A stretch of 64,000 nucleotides of DNA from Pedobacter ghigonis (GCF_903166585.1 NZ_CAESCM010000020.1:38030-102029), one strand, 5' to 3'. Counted from the first letter of the stretch, positions 17,090 to 27,143 are shown. The notes: generated by a model from the letters alone, not told the origin. Numbers and translations: made by a program.

Positions 17090-17853
17090 AAGAAATAGAT
17101 CTGAATTGCGATATGGGCGAAGCATTTGGAAATTATACCATGCCCAATGATGTTGAACTGATGGATTACATTTCATCAACCAATATTGCCTGTGGTTTTC
17201 ATGCAGGCGATCCTGCCGTAATGCAGCAAACGGTGGCCATGGCCATCAAAAAAGGAGTGGCAATAGGTGCACATCCGGGCTTGCCCGATTTGCAGGGTTT
17301 TGGACGCAGGGAAATGAAAATTTCGGCACAGGAAGCCTATCAGCTTACGTTGTACCAGATTGGGGCTCTAAGCGCTTTTGTAAAGGTCGCAGGAGGAAAA
17401 TTAAATCACGTAAAAGCACATGGTGCACTTTACAATATGGCTGCTAAAGATGCAGAACTTGCTAAAGCCATTGTACAAGCGGTGTATGATTTTGATCCGA
17501 AATTAATTTTGTATGCACTTTCGGGGAGTAAAATGATTGCTGAAGCCCAAAATAAGGGCATTGCAACTGCCTCGGAAGTTTTTGCTGATCGAAGTTATCA
17601 GGATGACGGATCGTTAACGCCGCGCACCGAAGCCGGTGCGCTGATTACGGATGAAAACGCGGCTTTAAATCAGGTTGTTGCTTTTGCATTAAAACAGGAA
17701 GTGCGCAGTGTAAGCGGTAAAATTGTTGCCGTTGATGCCGAAACCATTTGCGTGCATGGCGATGGTGTACACGCAGTAACCTTTGCAAAACGCATTGCCG
17801 AAAAGTTAAAATCGGAAGGGATTTTGGTTAAAGCTCCACGATATGAAAAATAA
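17086..17853 (+). CDS. pxpA: 5-oxoprolinase subunit A (LamB/YcsF family)
   Basis: A 255-residue YcsF-family protein. Clear motifs: IDLNCDMGEAFGNY at the start, NIACGFHAGDPAVMQQTV, IGAHPGLPDLQGFGRREM, VKAHGALYNM, and EVFADRSYQDDGSLTPR, then ICVHGDGVHAVTFA. It forms the 5-oxoprolinase with PxpB and PxpC. The start overlaps the pxpC stop, and the stop overlaps the start of the transporter gene (17843), so all are co-translated. Confidence 0.95.
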   Translation: MKEIDLNCDMGEAFGNYTMPNDVELMDYISSTNIACGFHAGDPAVMQQTVAMAIKKGVAIGAHPGLPDLQGFGRREMKISAQEAYQLTLYQIGALSAFVKVAGGKLNHVKAHGALYNMAAKDAELAKAIVQAVYDFDPKLILYALSGSKMIAEAQNKGIATASEVFADRSYQDDGSLTPRTEAGALITDENAALNQVVAFALKQEVRSVSGKIVAVDAETICVHGDGVHAVTFAKRIAEKLKSEGILVKAPRYEK

Positions 17854-19027
17854 GTACAATTGGAGCGTGCTTTTAGGTGCTGCCTTCTTAATGGCTTCGT
17901 CGGCCATTGGGCCTGGCTTTTTAACGCAAACAGCTGTATTTACGCAGCAGCTGGGCGCTAGTTTTGCTTTTGTAATCCTGCTTTCAATCGTACTCGATGC
18001 CATTGCCCAGCTCAATATCTGGCGCATTATAGCCGTTGCCGATAAACCTGCACAGGATATTGCCAATAAGGTGTTTCCCGGATTGGGTTATTTTATTTCC
18101 TTTCTTGTCTTTTTGGGCGGTTTGGCTTTTAATATCGGGAATATTGCTGGGGCTGGACTTGGTTTAAATGTATTGTTCGGCATCAGTGTTGGGCAGGGGG
18201 CAGTAATCAGCGCAATTATGGCTATTGGTATTTTTATTTACAGAGAAGCCGGTAAGGCCATGGATCTTTTTGCCAAATGCATGGGGCTGATTAAAATTTT
18301 ACTCGCCCTGTTTATTGCCTATACCAGTTCGCCACCCCTGGCCGAGGCAGCTTTAAGATCGGTTAATCCTACGCAATTCAGTTTTACGGCAGTTTTAACC
18401 ATAGTTGGCGGAACGGTTGGTGGTTACATTACCTTTTCGGGGGCACATCGTTTGTTAGATGCCCGCCAAACCGGCATACAACACCTTGGTGCTGTGAACA
18501 AAGGAGCTTTAAGCGCAATAGGTTTGGCATCGATAATGCGTTTATTATTGTTTATTGCTGCATTAGGCGTGGTAAGTAAAGGTTTTACCTTAGATGCCGG
18601 TAATCCGGCTGCTTCGGTATTTAAACTCGCCAGTGGCGAAATCGGTTATAAAATATTCGGTGTAGTAATATGGGCTGCAGGTATCTCTTCGGTAGTTGGT
18701 TCGGCTTACACGTCTGTATCTTTCATTAAAAGCTTTAACCCTTTGATCCTTAAATTTAACCGCGCCATTATCATTACTTTTATTTCTGTTTCCTGCGTTA
18801 TTTTTATCCTCATTGGCAAGCCTGTTAAAATATTGCTAACAGTAGGGGCAATTAATGGTTTTATATTGCCTATTGCATTAGGTGTAATGCTTGTTGCAGC
18901 TTACCGCAGTAAAATTATTGCCAGTTACAAACAGCCGCTATGGCTCACCTTAACGGGTTGGGCAGTGGTGCTTACCATGGTTTGGATGAGTTACGGTACC
19001 ATAGTACAAATGATAAACGGAGAATAA
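17843..19027 (+). CDS. NRAMP-family transporter of the pxp operon (YcsG-like)
   Basis: A 394-residue membrane protein with about eleven hydrophobic helices. The first helix has the NRAMP-type segment SSAIGPGFLTQTAVFTQQLG in place of the classic DPGN metal-binding motif, and helix 6 reads GGYITFSGAHRLLDA. In characterised NRAMP metal transporters DPGN and MPH coordinate the metal; their absence here suggests a substrate other than a divalent metal, for example 5-oxoproline or a related compound. The start overlaps the end of pxpA by 11 bases, and homologues commonly accompany pxp genes, so a role in substrate uptake is inferred. Confidence 0.85.
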   Translation: MKNKYNWSVLLGAAFLMASSAIGPGFLTQTAVFTQQLGASFAFVILLSIVLDAIAQLNIWRIIAVADKPAQDIANKVFPGLGYFISFLVFLGGLAFNIGNIAGAGLGLNVLFGISVGQGAVISAIMAIGIFIYREAGKAMDLFAKCMGLIKILLALFIAYTSSPPLAEAALRSVNPTQFSFTAVLTIVGGTVGGYITFSGAHRLLDARQTGIQHLGAVNKGALSAIGLASIMRLLLFIAALGVVSKGFTLDAGNPAASVFKLASGEIGYKIFGVVIWAAGISSVVGSAYTSVSFIKSFNPLILKFNRAIIITFISVSCVIFILIGKPVKILLTVGAINGFILPIALGVMLVAAYRSKIIASYKQPLWLTLTGWAVVLTMVWMSYGTIVQMINGE

Positions 19028-19034
19028 CACAACG

Positions 19035-21596
19035 ATGAAGATTAACTCTAAATACTTTTTTACCTTTTTATTGCTCGGGCAGGCAGCTTTTGCCCAACAA
19101 AATAATACTGATATACCAGTTCAGCCGGGTGTATCATTCGCCCTGGCAAGCCACAGAAGCGCAACGATCAGTAATATTCAGTATCAGGTTCATTTTAGTA
19201 TCCCGCAAGAACTTAGTGCAGTCATTCAATCTACAGAAAACATTGATTTTAAATTAAATAAGTTAAGTGATGTACAGATTGACTTTAAGCAAAATGCTGA
19301 TCATTTAAAGCGCATTATCGTTAACGGAAAGCAAGTCCCTGTTAACTTTAAGGAAGAGCATATCCTCATTGCCCACACGGATTTACATTTGGGGAATAAC
19401 CGCATTGCCATTGAGTTTGTGGCTGGCAACGAATCGCTAAATAGGAATAAAGATTTCTTATACGCACTTTTTGTTCCAGACCATGCGCGCACCGTTTTTC
19501 CGTGTTTTGATCAACCCGATTTAAAAGCTAATTTTTTACTTTCATTAACCGTTCCAAGTGATTGGAAAGTAATGGCTAATGCTGCCAAAAAGGATTCGCT
19601 GGTTAATGGTAATGCAATTACCTATAATTTTAAAAATTCGGATAAACTCCCCACATATCTGTTCTCTTTTACTGCCGGAAAATATAATTACCTAAACCGA
19701 AAAGTGAAAAACCGAAACATGGAATTTTTGCACCGCGAAACAGATTCTGCTAAAATTAAGCTCAGTGTCGATTCGGTGTTTACAGGCCATAGTGATGCGC
19801 TCGATTTTTTGGAAGATTGGACGGCCATTAAATATCCTTTTCAAAAAATCGGTTTTGCCGCCATTCCCGATTTTCAGTTTGGAGGTATGGAGCACCCGGG
19901 CGAAGTGCAATACAAATCGTCGGCCTTGTTTCTGGATCAGGGGGCTACTAAAGATCAGTTTATTTCGCGTTCAAATCTTATTTCACACGAAACAGCACAC
20001 ATGTGGTTTGGCGATTTGGTTACCATGAAGTGGTTTAATGATGTGTGGATGAAAGAGGTGTTTGCCAATTTTATGGCCGATAAGGTTACAGAAAAGCTGA
20101 TGGGTAAAAGCACTTTCGATTTGAAGTTTTTACAAGATCATTATCCTGCGGCTTATGGTGTAGATCGTACTTTAGGTGCTAATCCTATTCGTCAGCAATT
20201 GGATAATTTGCAGGAGGCGGGGTCGATGTATGGAAACATCATTTACCACAAAGCGCCAATTATGATGCGCCAGCTGGAGCAATTAATGGGCAAAGCAGCT
20301 TTTCAGAAAGGAATTCGCGAGTACCTTAAACTTTATGCCTATAAAAATGCTACCTGGAACGATTTGATTGCGATTTTGAGTAAATACACCAAAAATGATT
20401 TGTACAGCTGGAACAAAGTTTGGGTAAACCAACCCGGTCGACCCATATTTGGTTACGAAATTAAATACGATGGCGATAACATCAGTAGCTTAATTTTAAC
20501 GCAAAAAAGTGAAAATGGAGAGCCTCGCGTATGGCCTCAGGCATTTACCATTAAACTGGTTTATGGCGATAACAGTAAGATTTTAAATGTGAATGCGGCA
20601 AATGCTACTACAATTATTAACGAGGCTAAAGGATTAGCCAAACCGCAGTACATGCTGTTTAATGCCGATGGTGCGGGTTATGGCTTGTTTCCTGTTGATA
20701 TGCTGATGATGGAGAATATGGATGTGAAAAGCAATCCACTGGAGCGTGCATCAATTTATATCAATGCTTACGAAAATATGCTTGCAGGCAATCACTTTAA
20801 ACCTAAGTCATTGCTTAATTTTTATCTGAAAGGATTAGCCATTGAGAAAAACGAAATGAATTTAAGGTTAATTACTAGCTATCTGACTAATATTTACTGG
20901 ACTTTTCTTACGTCAGAAATGCGTACAGGCATGCATACTAGCCTCGAAAATGCCATTTGGACAGCTATGCAACAGCAGGAACAGCAAAACCATAAAAAGA
21001 TTTTATTCAACGCTTACCAAAATGTTTATATGGGGAAAGAAGCAGGGGAAAGGCTTTACCAGATTTGGGATAAACAATTGGCACCAGATGGCGTTAAACT
21101 GCAGGAAGATGATTATAGTAGTATGGCTTTGACCTTGGCTCTTAAAACCGATACGGCAAATAGCATTTTAAAAACACAGTTAGCACGCACCAGTAATACC
21201 GACCGTAAAAACAGACTGATTTATCTGATGCCAGCGTTATCATTGGATCCAGCTGAAAGAGATCGTTTCTTTGATAGTTTAAAAGCGCGTCAAAACCGTC
21301 AGAAAGAGGCATGGACAACTACAGCATTGGCTTATCTACATCATCCGTTAAGACAGGGAACTTCTATCAAATACCTGGGGCAAAGTTTGGCTTTATTGGA
21401 AGAAATACAGCAAACAGGCGATATATTTTTCCCGCAATCGTGGTTAGCGGCAATATTCTCGACTTATAATAGTCGCGAAGCTTATCAGGTGGTGCAGCAA
21501 TTTTTGAAATCGCACCCTAACTATAACTCAAAATTAAAGGATAAGATTTTGCAGACTACAGATAACCTGCGGAGGGCACAGGAAATTGTAAACTAA
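19035..21596 (+). CDS. M1-family zinc aminopeptidase, secreted
   Basis: An 853-residue exported protease. Signal peptide MKINSKYFFTFLLLGQAAFA. The catalytic centre is H318-E319-T-A-H322 with E341 18 residues further on, the zinc ligands of gluzincins; FGGMEHPGEVQY upstream is the family's GAMEN-like exopeptidase motif. A helical C-terminal domain fills about residues 550-853. It removes N-terminal residues from peptides in the periplasm. It starts 7 bases after the pxp transporter, so it is probably part of that operon: peptides cut outside, 5-oxoproline imported and opened inside. That link is inference. A hairpin terminator follows at 21687. Confidence 0.93.
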   Translation: MKINSKYFFTFLLLGQAAFAQQNNTDIPVQPGVSFALASHRSATISNIQYQVHFSIPQELSAVIQSTENIDFKLNKLSDVQIDFKQNADHLKRIIVNGKQVPVNFKEEHILIAHTDLHLGNNRIAIEFVAGNESLNRNKDFLYALFVPDHARTVFPCFDQPDLKANFLLSLTVPSDWKVMANAAKKDSLVNGNAITYNFKNSDKLPTYLFSFTAGKYNYLNRKVKNRNMEFLHRETDSAKIKLSVDSVFTGHSDALDFLEDWTAIKYPFQKIGFAAIPDFQFGGMEHPGEVQYKSSALFLDQGATKDQFISRSNLISHETAHMWFGDLVTMKWFNDVWMKEVFANFMADKVTEKLMGKSTFDLKFLQDHYPAAYGVDRTLGANPIRQQLDNLQEAGSMYGNIIYHKAPIMMRQLEQLMGKAAFQKGIREYLKLYAYKNATWNDLIAILSKYTKNDLYSWNKVWVNQPGRPIFGYEIKYDGDNISSLILTQKSENGEPRVWPQAFTIKLVYGDNSKILNVNAANATTIINEAKGLAKPQYMLFNADGAGYGLFPVDMLMMENMDVKSNPLERASIYINAYENMLAGNHFKPKSLLNFYLKGLAIEKNEMNLRLITSYLTNIYWTFLTSEMRTGMHTSLENAIWTAMQQQEQQNHKKILFNAYQNVYMGKEAGERLYQIWDKQLAPDGVKLQEDDYSSMALTLALKTDTANSILKTQLARTSNTDRKNRLIYLMPALSLDPAERDRFFDSLKARQNRQKEAWTTTALAYLHHPLRQGTSIKYLGQSLALLEEIQQTGDIFFPQSWLAAIFSTYNSREAYQVVQQFLKSHPNYNSKLKDKILQTTDNLRRAQEIVN

Positions 21597-21686
21597 AATG
21601 ATTTAGCGAGGTCAATGTTACTCATTTGTTACATTGGTTTTTGCCGATAATTTCTACTTTTGTCGCGAGAGCGTTAATTTAGATGG

Positions 21687-21726
21687 AAAGGGGTGAACAT
21701 TAATTTGTTTCGCCCTTTTCTTTTTT
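21687..21726 (+). terminator. Terminator after the pxp/M1 operon
   Basis: AAAGGGGTGAA (21687-21697), 11-base loop, TTCGCCCTTTT (21709-21719), then CTTTTTT. The stem has 11 pairs, two of them wobble. It lies 90 bases after the M1 stop. Confidence 0.7.
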
Positions 21727-21786
21727 AAAGATTTTCGTATTTCAAGTAATTCTTTTGAAAACTGAATGCCTCTGATTTTTAGTTGT

Positions 21787-21921
21787 TTAATTAAAAGAAG
21801 CTGTTTCTGCATTTAACCCGTCGAGTAAGCTTTTTAGCAAAGTTTCTCTTTTGTCATCAATAGATGCATCATCCTGAACGTGAACAGTAAGATCTGTGTT
21901 TTCTGCGGCTTGTGTGTACAT
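21787..21921 (-). CDS. Possible small acidic protein, 44 residues
   Basis: A short open frame with ATG at 21921, product MYTQAAENTDLTVHVQDDAS... followed by IDDKRETLLKSLLDGLNAET. The composition is protein-like: acidic N-terminal half, an amphipathic helix in the second half, no cysteine or tryptophan. The region upstream is very AT-rich, as is usual before Bacteroidota genes. No family was recognised. The 21597-22124 stretch would otherwise be empty apart from the terminator at 21687. Kept with low confidence because of the short length. Confidence 0.35.
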   Translation of the reverse strand: MYTQAAENTDLTVHVQDDASIDDKRETLLKSLLDGLNAETASFN

Positions 21922-22124
21922 AAGGATAGTTTTGTTAATGTCTTTTTATTTAACGCTCATTTTTTAATATAGTTTGTAACTTTTTTATTTGACGCGTTAT
22001 TTTTCCTTATCCCACACGAATACTTTTTATAAAATAAGAATATTTTACAAAAAATATTTGTTGAATTTAGTGTTTTTAAGTTATTGTATTTTAGCTTGTT
22101 AATGTTTTGTTTGAATCAACAGGT

Positions 22125-23195
22125 TTAAGGTTTGTCTAAAACAGTTAATAGCTTGTTCAATTCTTCCTCGGTATTATAAAAGTTGAAAGAAATGCGGGTG
22201 CCGGCACCTCTTGGCGAGCAAATGATTTGTTCAGCCTGAAGCTGTTCTACCTTTTTCTGATGAAGGGGCATGCTGATAATGGTCGATTGATATTTCCTTT
22301 CCATTAACCAGTTTGGAATTAATCCTCTCGAGTTTAGCGCTAGCCTGGCTTTGTTGCTGAGTGCCTGTGTTGTCTTTTCAATTTCATCAAAACCAATCGC
22401 GCTAAGGTTTACAATGCTTTGGTTCAGTGTGCCAAAGTTTAAAGTATCTAAATGGCCTGGTTCAAAATATAGCGATAAATGATCCTTACCTTGTAAAAAC
22501 GGGGCAGTAGGTAACGCTGCAAGTTTGTTTTTTTGATAAAGCTGGTCTTTTAAAGCATCAGAAAGAAAGGCGTAACCATTACCATAACCTCCCAGCAGCC
22601 ACTTGTACCCACTTCCTAACAACGCATCTAACCCCGATTTTTCGAAATTAAAGGCAGTAGTTCCTGTAAATTGAGTGCCATCGCCAATTACCAGCAGTTG
22701 TGGATAGCTGCTTTTTAACTTTTGTATCCAGTCATTATCCATCCGGAGGCCACTAATGTATTGCACCATGCTAAAAGCCAGTGCTGTTGGCTTAAATTTT
22801 TCAATGGCCTGGATCAGGTTGTTTTCCAGATTTGCATCAATTTTTACGGTTTGGTATTCAAATCCCATGCTAATTACCGGATAACTTACTGATGGATATT
22901 CTTCTTCTAAAAGTAAAAAACGATGGCTTTTATCAAGTCCGCTTAGTAGCGTATTAAAACCTACCGAAAAATTTGGGACCAGATAGGTGTTATCAGCCTT
23001 TGCGCCGAAACATGCTGATAAATTATTTCTGAGATCGTTAATAATTGCCGCATTTTCCATTCTGAAAATACTGCCACCTGCAATAAATGCTTCATCATGT
23101 GTTTTGCGCCAGGCAGCCAGCTCGGTAGATAGTAAGCCGGAGTTGGCGGTATTTAAATAAGTACAAGCTTCGAGGATAGGAAAAGATAGGTTCAT
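22125..23195 (-). CDS. Aminotransferase class V, PLP-dependent (selenocysteine lyase/isopenicillin epimerase-like)
   Basis: A 356-residue cytoplasmic fold-type I PLP enzyme. The start (FPILEACTYLNTANSGLL) resembles the class V family. The PLP lysine lies in ALLGSGYKWLLGGYGNGY; GDGTQFTGTTAF supplies the Asp that contacts the pyridine nitrogen. Family members include cysteine desulfurases, kynureninases and epimerase-like enzymes; no cysteine loop typical of desulfurases is visible, so the substrate is open. ATG at 23195. It is encoded next to ackA on the same strand, 75 bases downstream of it. Confidence 0.85.
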   Translation of the reverse strand: MNLSFPILEACTYLNTANSGLLSTELAAWRKTHDEAFIAGGSIFRMENAAIINDLRNNLSACFGAKADNTYLVPNFSVGFNTLLSGLDKSHRFLLLEEEYPSVSYPVISMGFEYQTVKIDANLENNLIQAIEKFKPTALAFSMVQYISGLRMDNDWIQKLKSSYPQLLVIGDGTQFTGTTAFNFEKSGLDALLGSGYKWLLGGYGNGYAFLSDALKDQLYQKNKLAALPTAPFLQGKDHLSLYFEPGHLDTLNFGTLNQSIVNLSAIGFDEIEKTTQALSNKARLALNSRGLIPNWLMERKYQSTIISMPLHQKKVEQLQAEQIICSPRGAGTRISFNFYNTEEELNKLLTVLDKP

Positions 23196-23269
23196 AACTA
23201 AAAATAAAAGAATTAGTGAGGAAAGCGATAAAGGGTATGCAGAAAATGAATGTTATACAAAACGGTAAG

Positions 23270-24472
23270 CTAATTAACAGTTAAAAGATCGTAACACTGA
23301 TGGGCAATTTCATATTCTTCGTTTGTTGGGATAACCAATAATTTTACTTTTGATGAGGGACTGCTGATTTCCTTCAATTCGCCTGCATAACTGTTATTTT
23401 GTGTGGTGTCTAAGCTAATACCTAAGAAATCAAGGTCAGTACATACTGCTTCGCGCATCTGCTTGTCGTTTTCGCCTACACCCGCTGTAAAAACGATTGC
23501 ATCTACGCCATTTAGAATGGCAGTATAGGCACCTATGAACTTTTTGATGCGATAGGCGTATAATTTAAGGGCTAAAACAGCGGCCTGGTTACCTTCTGCT
23601 GCCAGCTTTCTAATGTCGCGCATATCGCTCGATCCGCCAACGCCCAAAAGCCCCGATTGTTTATTGAGTAAAGTGCTCAGCTGCTCTAAGGTATAGCCAG
23701 AATGCTCCATAAGGTGAAAAATAACCGAAGGATCGATATCACCAGATCGTGTTCCCATCATCAAACCGCTTAATGGACCAAAGCCCATACTCGTATCAAC
23801 CGATTTACCGTTGAGAATGGCCGTAATGCTGCAGCCGTTTCCTAAGTGGACACTGATAACTTTTGTATCCCCTTTGCCCAGCCATTTTATAGCCTGTTCG
23901 CTCACATATTTGTGGCTGGTGCCATGAAAACCATACACCCTGATGGCATCTTCTTTATAGTACCATTCGGGTATGGCATAACGGTAGGCCTGCTCGGGTA
24001 TGGTTTGATGAAAGGCTGTATCAAAAACGGCAATCTGTTTCGCTTTTGTAAAAGTCTTTTCGGCTACTTCAATACATTTGTAATTGACCGGATTATGCAA
24101 GGGAGCGAGTGAGAACAGCTTTTTGATCTGTTTTTTTACTTCATCGGTTATCAGCGCTGGTCCGTTAAAATGCTCGCCGCCATGTACAACGCGGTGGCCA
24201 ACAGCCGCAATATCATCAGGACTTGCTATTACTGCATACTCGCCTTCACATAGCAACGCGAGTACCTGTTTTAAGCCTTCGCTGTGGCTGGCAATAAATG
24301 CCGATTGTTCTATACTGTGTTTACTGCCCGCTGTATAAACGGTATGTTTTATAAAGGAGCCTTCAATGCCAATACGTTCTACCAGGCCACTGCAAACCGG
24401 GCTTTTTTCTGGCATTTTAAAGAGTTGGTATTTTAAAGAACTGCTTCCTGAATTGATTACTAAAATGTTCAT
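23270..24472 (-). CDS. ackA: Acetate kinase
   Basis: Interconverts acetyl phosphate plus ADP with acetate plus ATP. The ATG at 24472 gives 400 residues beginning MNILVINSGSSSLKYQLFKM, the ASKHA N-terminal phosphate loop; the frame is open 18 codons further but those overlap pta. Other markers: GHRVVHGGEHF, VFDTAFHQTIPEQAYRYAIP, GFHGTSHKYVS, and SVHLGNGCSI, then DTSMGFGPLSGLMMGTRSGD. It starts 1 base after the pta stop, so the pta-ackA pair is one operon for acetate overflow and acetyl-phosphate control. Confidence 0.96.
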   Translation of the reverse strand: MNILVINSGSSSLKYQLFKMPEKSPVCSGLVERIGIEGSFIKHTVYTAGSKHSIEQSAFIASHSEGLKQVLALLCEGEYAVIASPDDIAAVGHRVVHGGEHFNGPALITDEVKKQIKKLFSLAPLHNPVNYKCIEVAEKTFTKAKQIAVFDTAFHQTIPEQAYRYAIPEWYYKEDAIRVYGFHGTSHKYVSEQAIKWLGKGDTKVISVHLGNGCSITAILNGKSVDTSMGFGPLSGLMMGTRSGDIDPSVIFHLMEHSGYTLEQLSTLLNKQSGLLGVGGSSDMRDIRKLAAEGNQAAVLALKLYAYRIKKFIGAYTAILNGVDAIVFTAGVGENDKQMREAVCTDLDFLGISLDTTQNNSYAGELKEISSPSSKVKLLVIPTNEEYEIAHQCYDLLTVN

Positions 24473-24473
24473 A

Positions 24474-26561
24474 TTAAAGATCCTGGCATTGAATTGCTGT
24501 AATAACAACAGTGTTAAAAATATCATCTACCGTGCAGCCACGGCTTAAATCGTTTATGGGTTTGTTTAAACCCTGTAGCATGGGGCCAATGGCCAGTGCG
24601 CCAGTTTCTCTCTGTACGGCCTTGTAGGTATTGTTACCGGTATTTAAATCCGGGAAAATAAGTACACTCGCACGGCCGGCTACTTCCGATCCTGGTAGTT
24701 TTTGCTGGCCAACCAAAGGGTCAACAGCAGCATCGTATTGTATTGGCCCTTCAATTTTTAGTTCAGGAAACCTGCTTTTTACAATTGCTGTAGCTTCTCT
24801 TACCCGTTCTACGTCTTCGCCTTCGCCCGATGTACCCGACGAATAGGAGAGCATGGCTATGCGGGGTTCGATGCCAAACCGGGCACTACTCTCGGCCGAC
24901 GAAATGGCGATTTCGGCAAGTTGCTGGGTAGTAGGATTGGGGTTAACCGCACAATCGCCAAATATGGCCACACGTTCTGGCAGGCACATAAAGAAGATGG
25001 ACGACACAACCGATACACCCGGCTTCGTTTTAACAAATTGCAGCGCCGGACGGATAGTATGCTGAGTGGTGTGTACCGCGCCAGATACCATGCCATCGGC
25101 ATCGCCTTTATAAACCATCATGGTGCCGAAGTAAGAAACATCAGTCATCATATCCCTGGCCATTTCGAGGTTTACATTTTTGGCCTTGCGCAGTTCGTGC
25201 AGCGTATCAACATAATTATTATACTGCTCAGAATGGATAGGGTCGTAGATTTTTAATACATTGACATCCAGATTAAGGCCAAGCCTTTTGATACTGTTCC
25301 CAATTTCAACTGGGTCGCCAAGGAGTGTAATGTCAACAATATCCTGGGCAATAAGCTTTTCTACCGCCTTCAAAATCCGCTCGTCATTTCCCTCTGGCAA
25401 AACAATGTGTTTTTTATCGCGTTTGGCCCATTTAACCAGCTGGTATTGGAACATGTGCGGTGTAATGCCCTGATAGCTAAAAGTGATAATTTTATTATCC
25501 AGCGCTTTGCTGTCTACATATTTTTCGAACAGCTCAATAGCGAGTGCGATTTTCTTTTTGTTTGCTATGGTAATTTTAGAATGAATACCCCCAATGGTAG
25601 TAGTGGTTTCGAAAGTTCCTTTTTGCACTGCAATTATTGGGATAATGGTCTGTAAACCTTCTATCAGTTTAATTATGGGCTCATCGGGTAAACTGCCAGC
25701 CGTTAAAACAATACCTGCAATTTTTGGGTAATTGGCCGATAAATTGGCCTGAAGTGCACCAATAATGATATCGCCACGATCGCCTGGCGTAACAATCAGC
25801 AGGTTATCTTTAATGTGCCTTAAAAAGTTAGGCAACATCATGGCACCGGTTACAAAATTATCAACCTGATTGTCGAGCAACTCTGTGCCAAAAAGTATTT
25901 CGCCACCCAGTGCCGATGTAATTTCTTTCATGGTTGGGCTTTGCAAGCCGGTTTCTGTTGGTATTACCGCTATCAGTAGTTCGGCCGGTAACTGATTGGT
26001 TAGGGCCTGTTTAATGCGTTCGGCCTCTTCGGGGTTAACCATATTGGCCACCACGCCAAGCACCTGTACATCCCTTAATAAAAAATTGCGGTATATATTA
26101 ATTGCGCTTTTAAAAAGCTGACTGGCTGTTTTGTTTTTTCCTGATACGACAATAAGCACCGGTGCACCTAGGTTTTTTGCCATTAGCGCATTCGATTCAA
26201 ACTCAAATGCCATGCCTTCGCCTAAAAAATCGCTGCCTTCAATTACCGTGAAATCATAATTGTCTTCCAGTTTTTTATACTTACTGATAATGGTATTGAT
26301 GATGGTACTGCTATCATCCGATTGGTGCAGCATTTCCTGCCGTGTAAAAGCAAAAGCATCTTCGTATTTAACCGGTAGCGAAAAATAATCGAGCATGGCC
26401 TCTACATGTTCGTCTCTAACATTCGGGTCATCCTGGGCAATAATGGGTTTAAAATAACCTACTTTCTGGGTTTTTGCCAACAGCATATTGATCATGCCGA
26501 AAGCGATTACCGATTTTCCGGTATAAGGTTCGGCCGAGGCAATGAAAATATTTTTTGTCAT
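24474..26561 (-). CDS. pta: Phosphate acetyltransferase, long form
   Basis: Converts acetyl-CoA and phosphate to acetyl phosphate. A 695-residue long-type Pta: an N-terminal P-loop/BioD-like domain (IASAEPYTGKSVIAFGMINM), a middle DRTGG domain (about 215-330), and the C-terminal catalytic PTA domain (about 375-695) with HIVLPEGNDERILKAVEKL, GMVSGAVHTTQHTIRPALQF and DCAVNPNPTTQQLAEIAI. Long forms are usually allosterically controlled by pyruvate or NADH, though this is not tested here. Operon with ackA directly downstream. Confidence 0.96.
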   Translation of the reverse strand: MTKNIFIASAEPYTGKSVIAFGMINMLLAKTQKVGYFKPIIAQDDPNVRDEHVEAMLDYFSLPVKYEDAFAFTRQEMLHQSDDSSTIINTIISKYKKLEDNYDFTVIEGSDFLGEGMAFEFESNALMAKNLGAPVLIVVSGKNKTASQLFKSAINIYRNFLLRDVQVLGVVANMVNPEEAERIKQALTNQLPAELLIAVIPTETGLQSPTMKEITSALGGEILFGTELLDNQVDNFVTGAMMLPNFLRHIKDNLLIVTPGDRGDIIIGALQANLSANYPKIAGIVLTAGSLPDEPIIKLIEGLQTIIPIIAVQKGTFETTTTIGGIHSKITIANKKKIALAIELFEKYVDSKALDNKIITFSYQGITPHMFQYQLVKWAKRDKKHIVLPEGNDERILKAVEKLIAQDIVDITLLGDPVEIGNSIKRLGLNLDVNVLKIYDPIHSEQYNNYVDTLHELRKAKNVNLEMARDMMTDVSYFGTMMVYKGDADGMVSGAVHTTQHTIRPALQFVKTKPGVSVVSSIFFMCLPERVAIFGDCAVNPNPTTQQLAEIAISSAESSARFGIEPRIAMLSYSSGTSGEGEDVERVREATAIVKSRFPELKIEGPIQYDAAVDPLVGQQKLPGSEVAGRASVLIFPDLNTGNNTYKAVQRETGALAIGPMLQGLNKPINDLSRGCTVDDIFNTVVITAIQCQDL

Positions 26562-26700
26562 AAAGGAAGCATCAAGGTATAGGTATAACCAATTATGCCC
26601 AATATAGTTGGAAATATTTGTTTTAAAAACTGATGCTCGTCAAGTTTTAAAATCTGCCCGCAATAATTCTAAATTTTACTTTTATCAGTTAAAAGCTGTT

Positions 26701-27084
26701 TTAGGCCAGTCGTTTCGAAGCTGCCCTGGTGGTTAGGTAATTAATGGCAAGTACAACAATCAGGATCAGTAAGCCTCCAAATTCGCGGGTTTCTTCTATC
26801 CATGGTTTAGTTGCTTTCATGCTCATGGCTATGTTTTCGGCAGCATGGTCGTTATACCAGTTCAATACACCGTATTTATCAAAAAAGAGGTATATGGCAT
26901 AAACGCTGTAAGCCAATATTCCACCTAAATAAGCTTTACGGTAATATTTTCCACGGAAATACATCCAGCATAGCCCGGCACCAAAAAGATAAATAGGCAT
27001 CCAAACATAAGGATCGGGATCGTTATACTGTAAACCGGCAGAAACAATAAACAGGATGCAGAATAAGAGGTTAAAAGCTTTCAC
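26701..27084 (-). CDS. TMEM220-like small membrane protein
   Basis: A 127-residue protein with four hydrophobic helices. The segment SAGLQYNDPDPYVWMPIYLFGA matches the TMEM220 (transmembrane family 220) pattern: NDPDP..W..IY. The later part keeps LNWYNDHAAENIAMSM and EETREFGGLLILI, also typical. Function of the family is unknown. GTG start at 27084. It is separated from pta by about 140 bases and from the small gene at 27144 by 59. Confidence 0.75.
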   Translation of the reverse strand: MKAFNLLFCILFIVSAGLQYNDPDPYVWMPIYLFGAGLCWMYFRGKYYRKAYLGGILAYSVYAIYLFFDKYGVLNWYNDHAAENIAMSMKATKPWIEETREFGGLLILIVVLAINYLTTRAASKRLA

Positions 27085-27143
27085 TATTTGAATTTGTTTA
27101 ATAGGCTAAAATATACCAATTTATTAAGAAAATGAGTTTGCCG

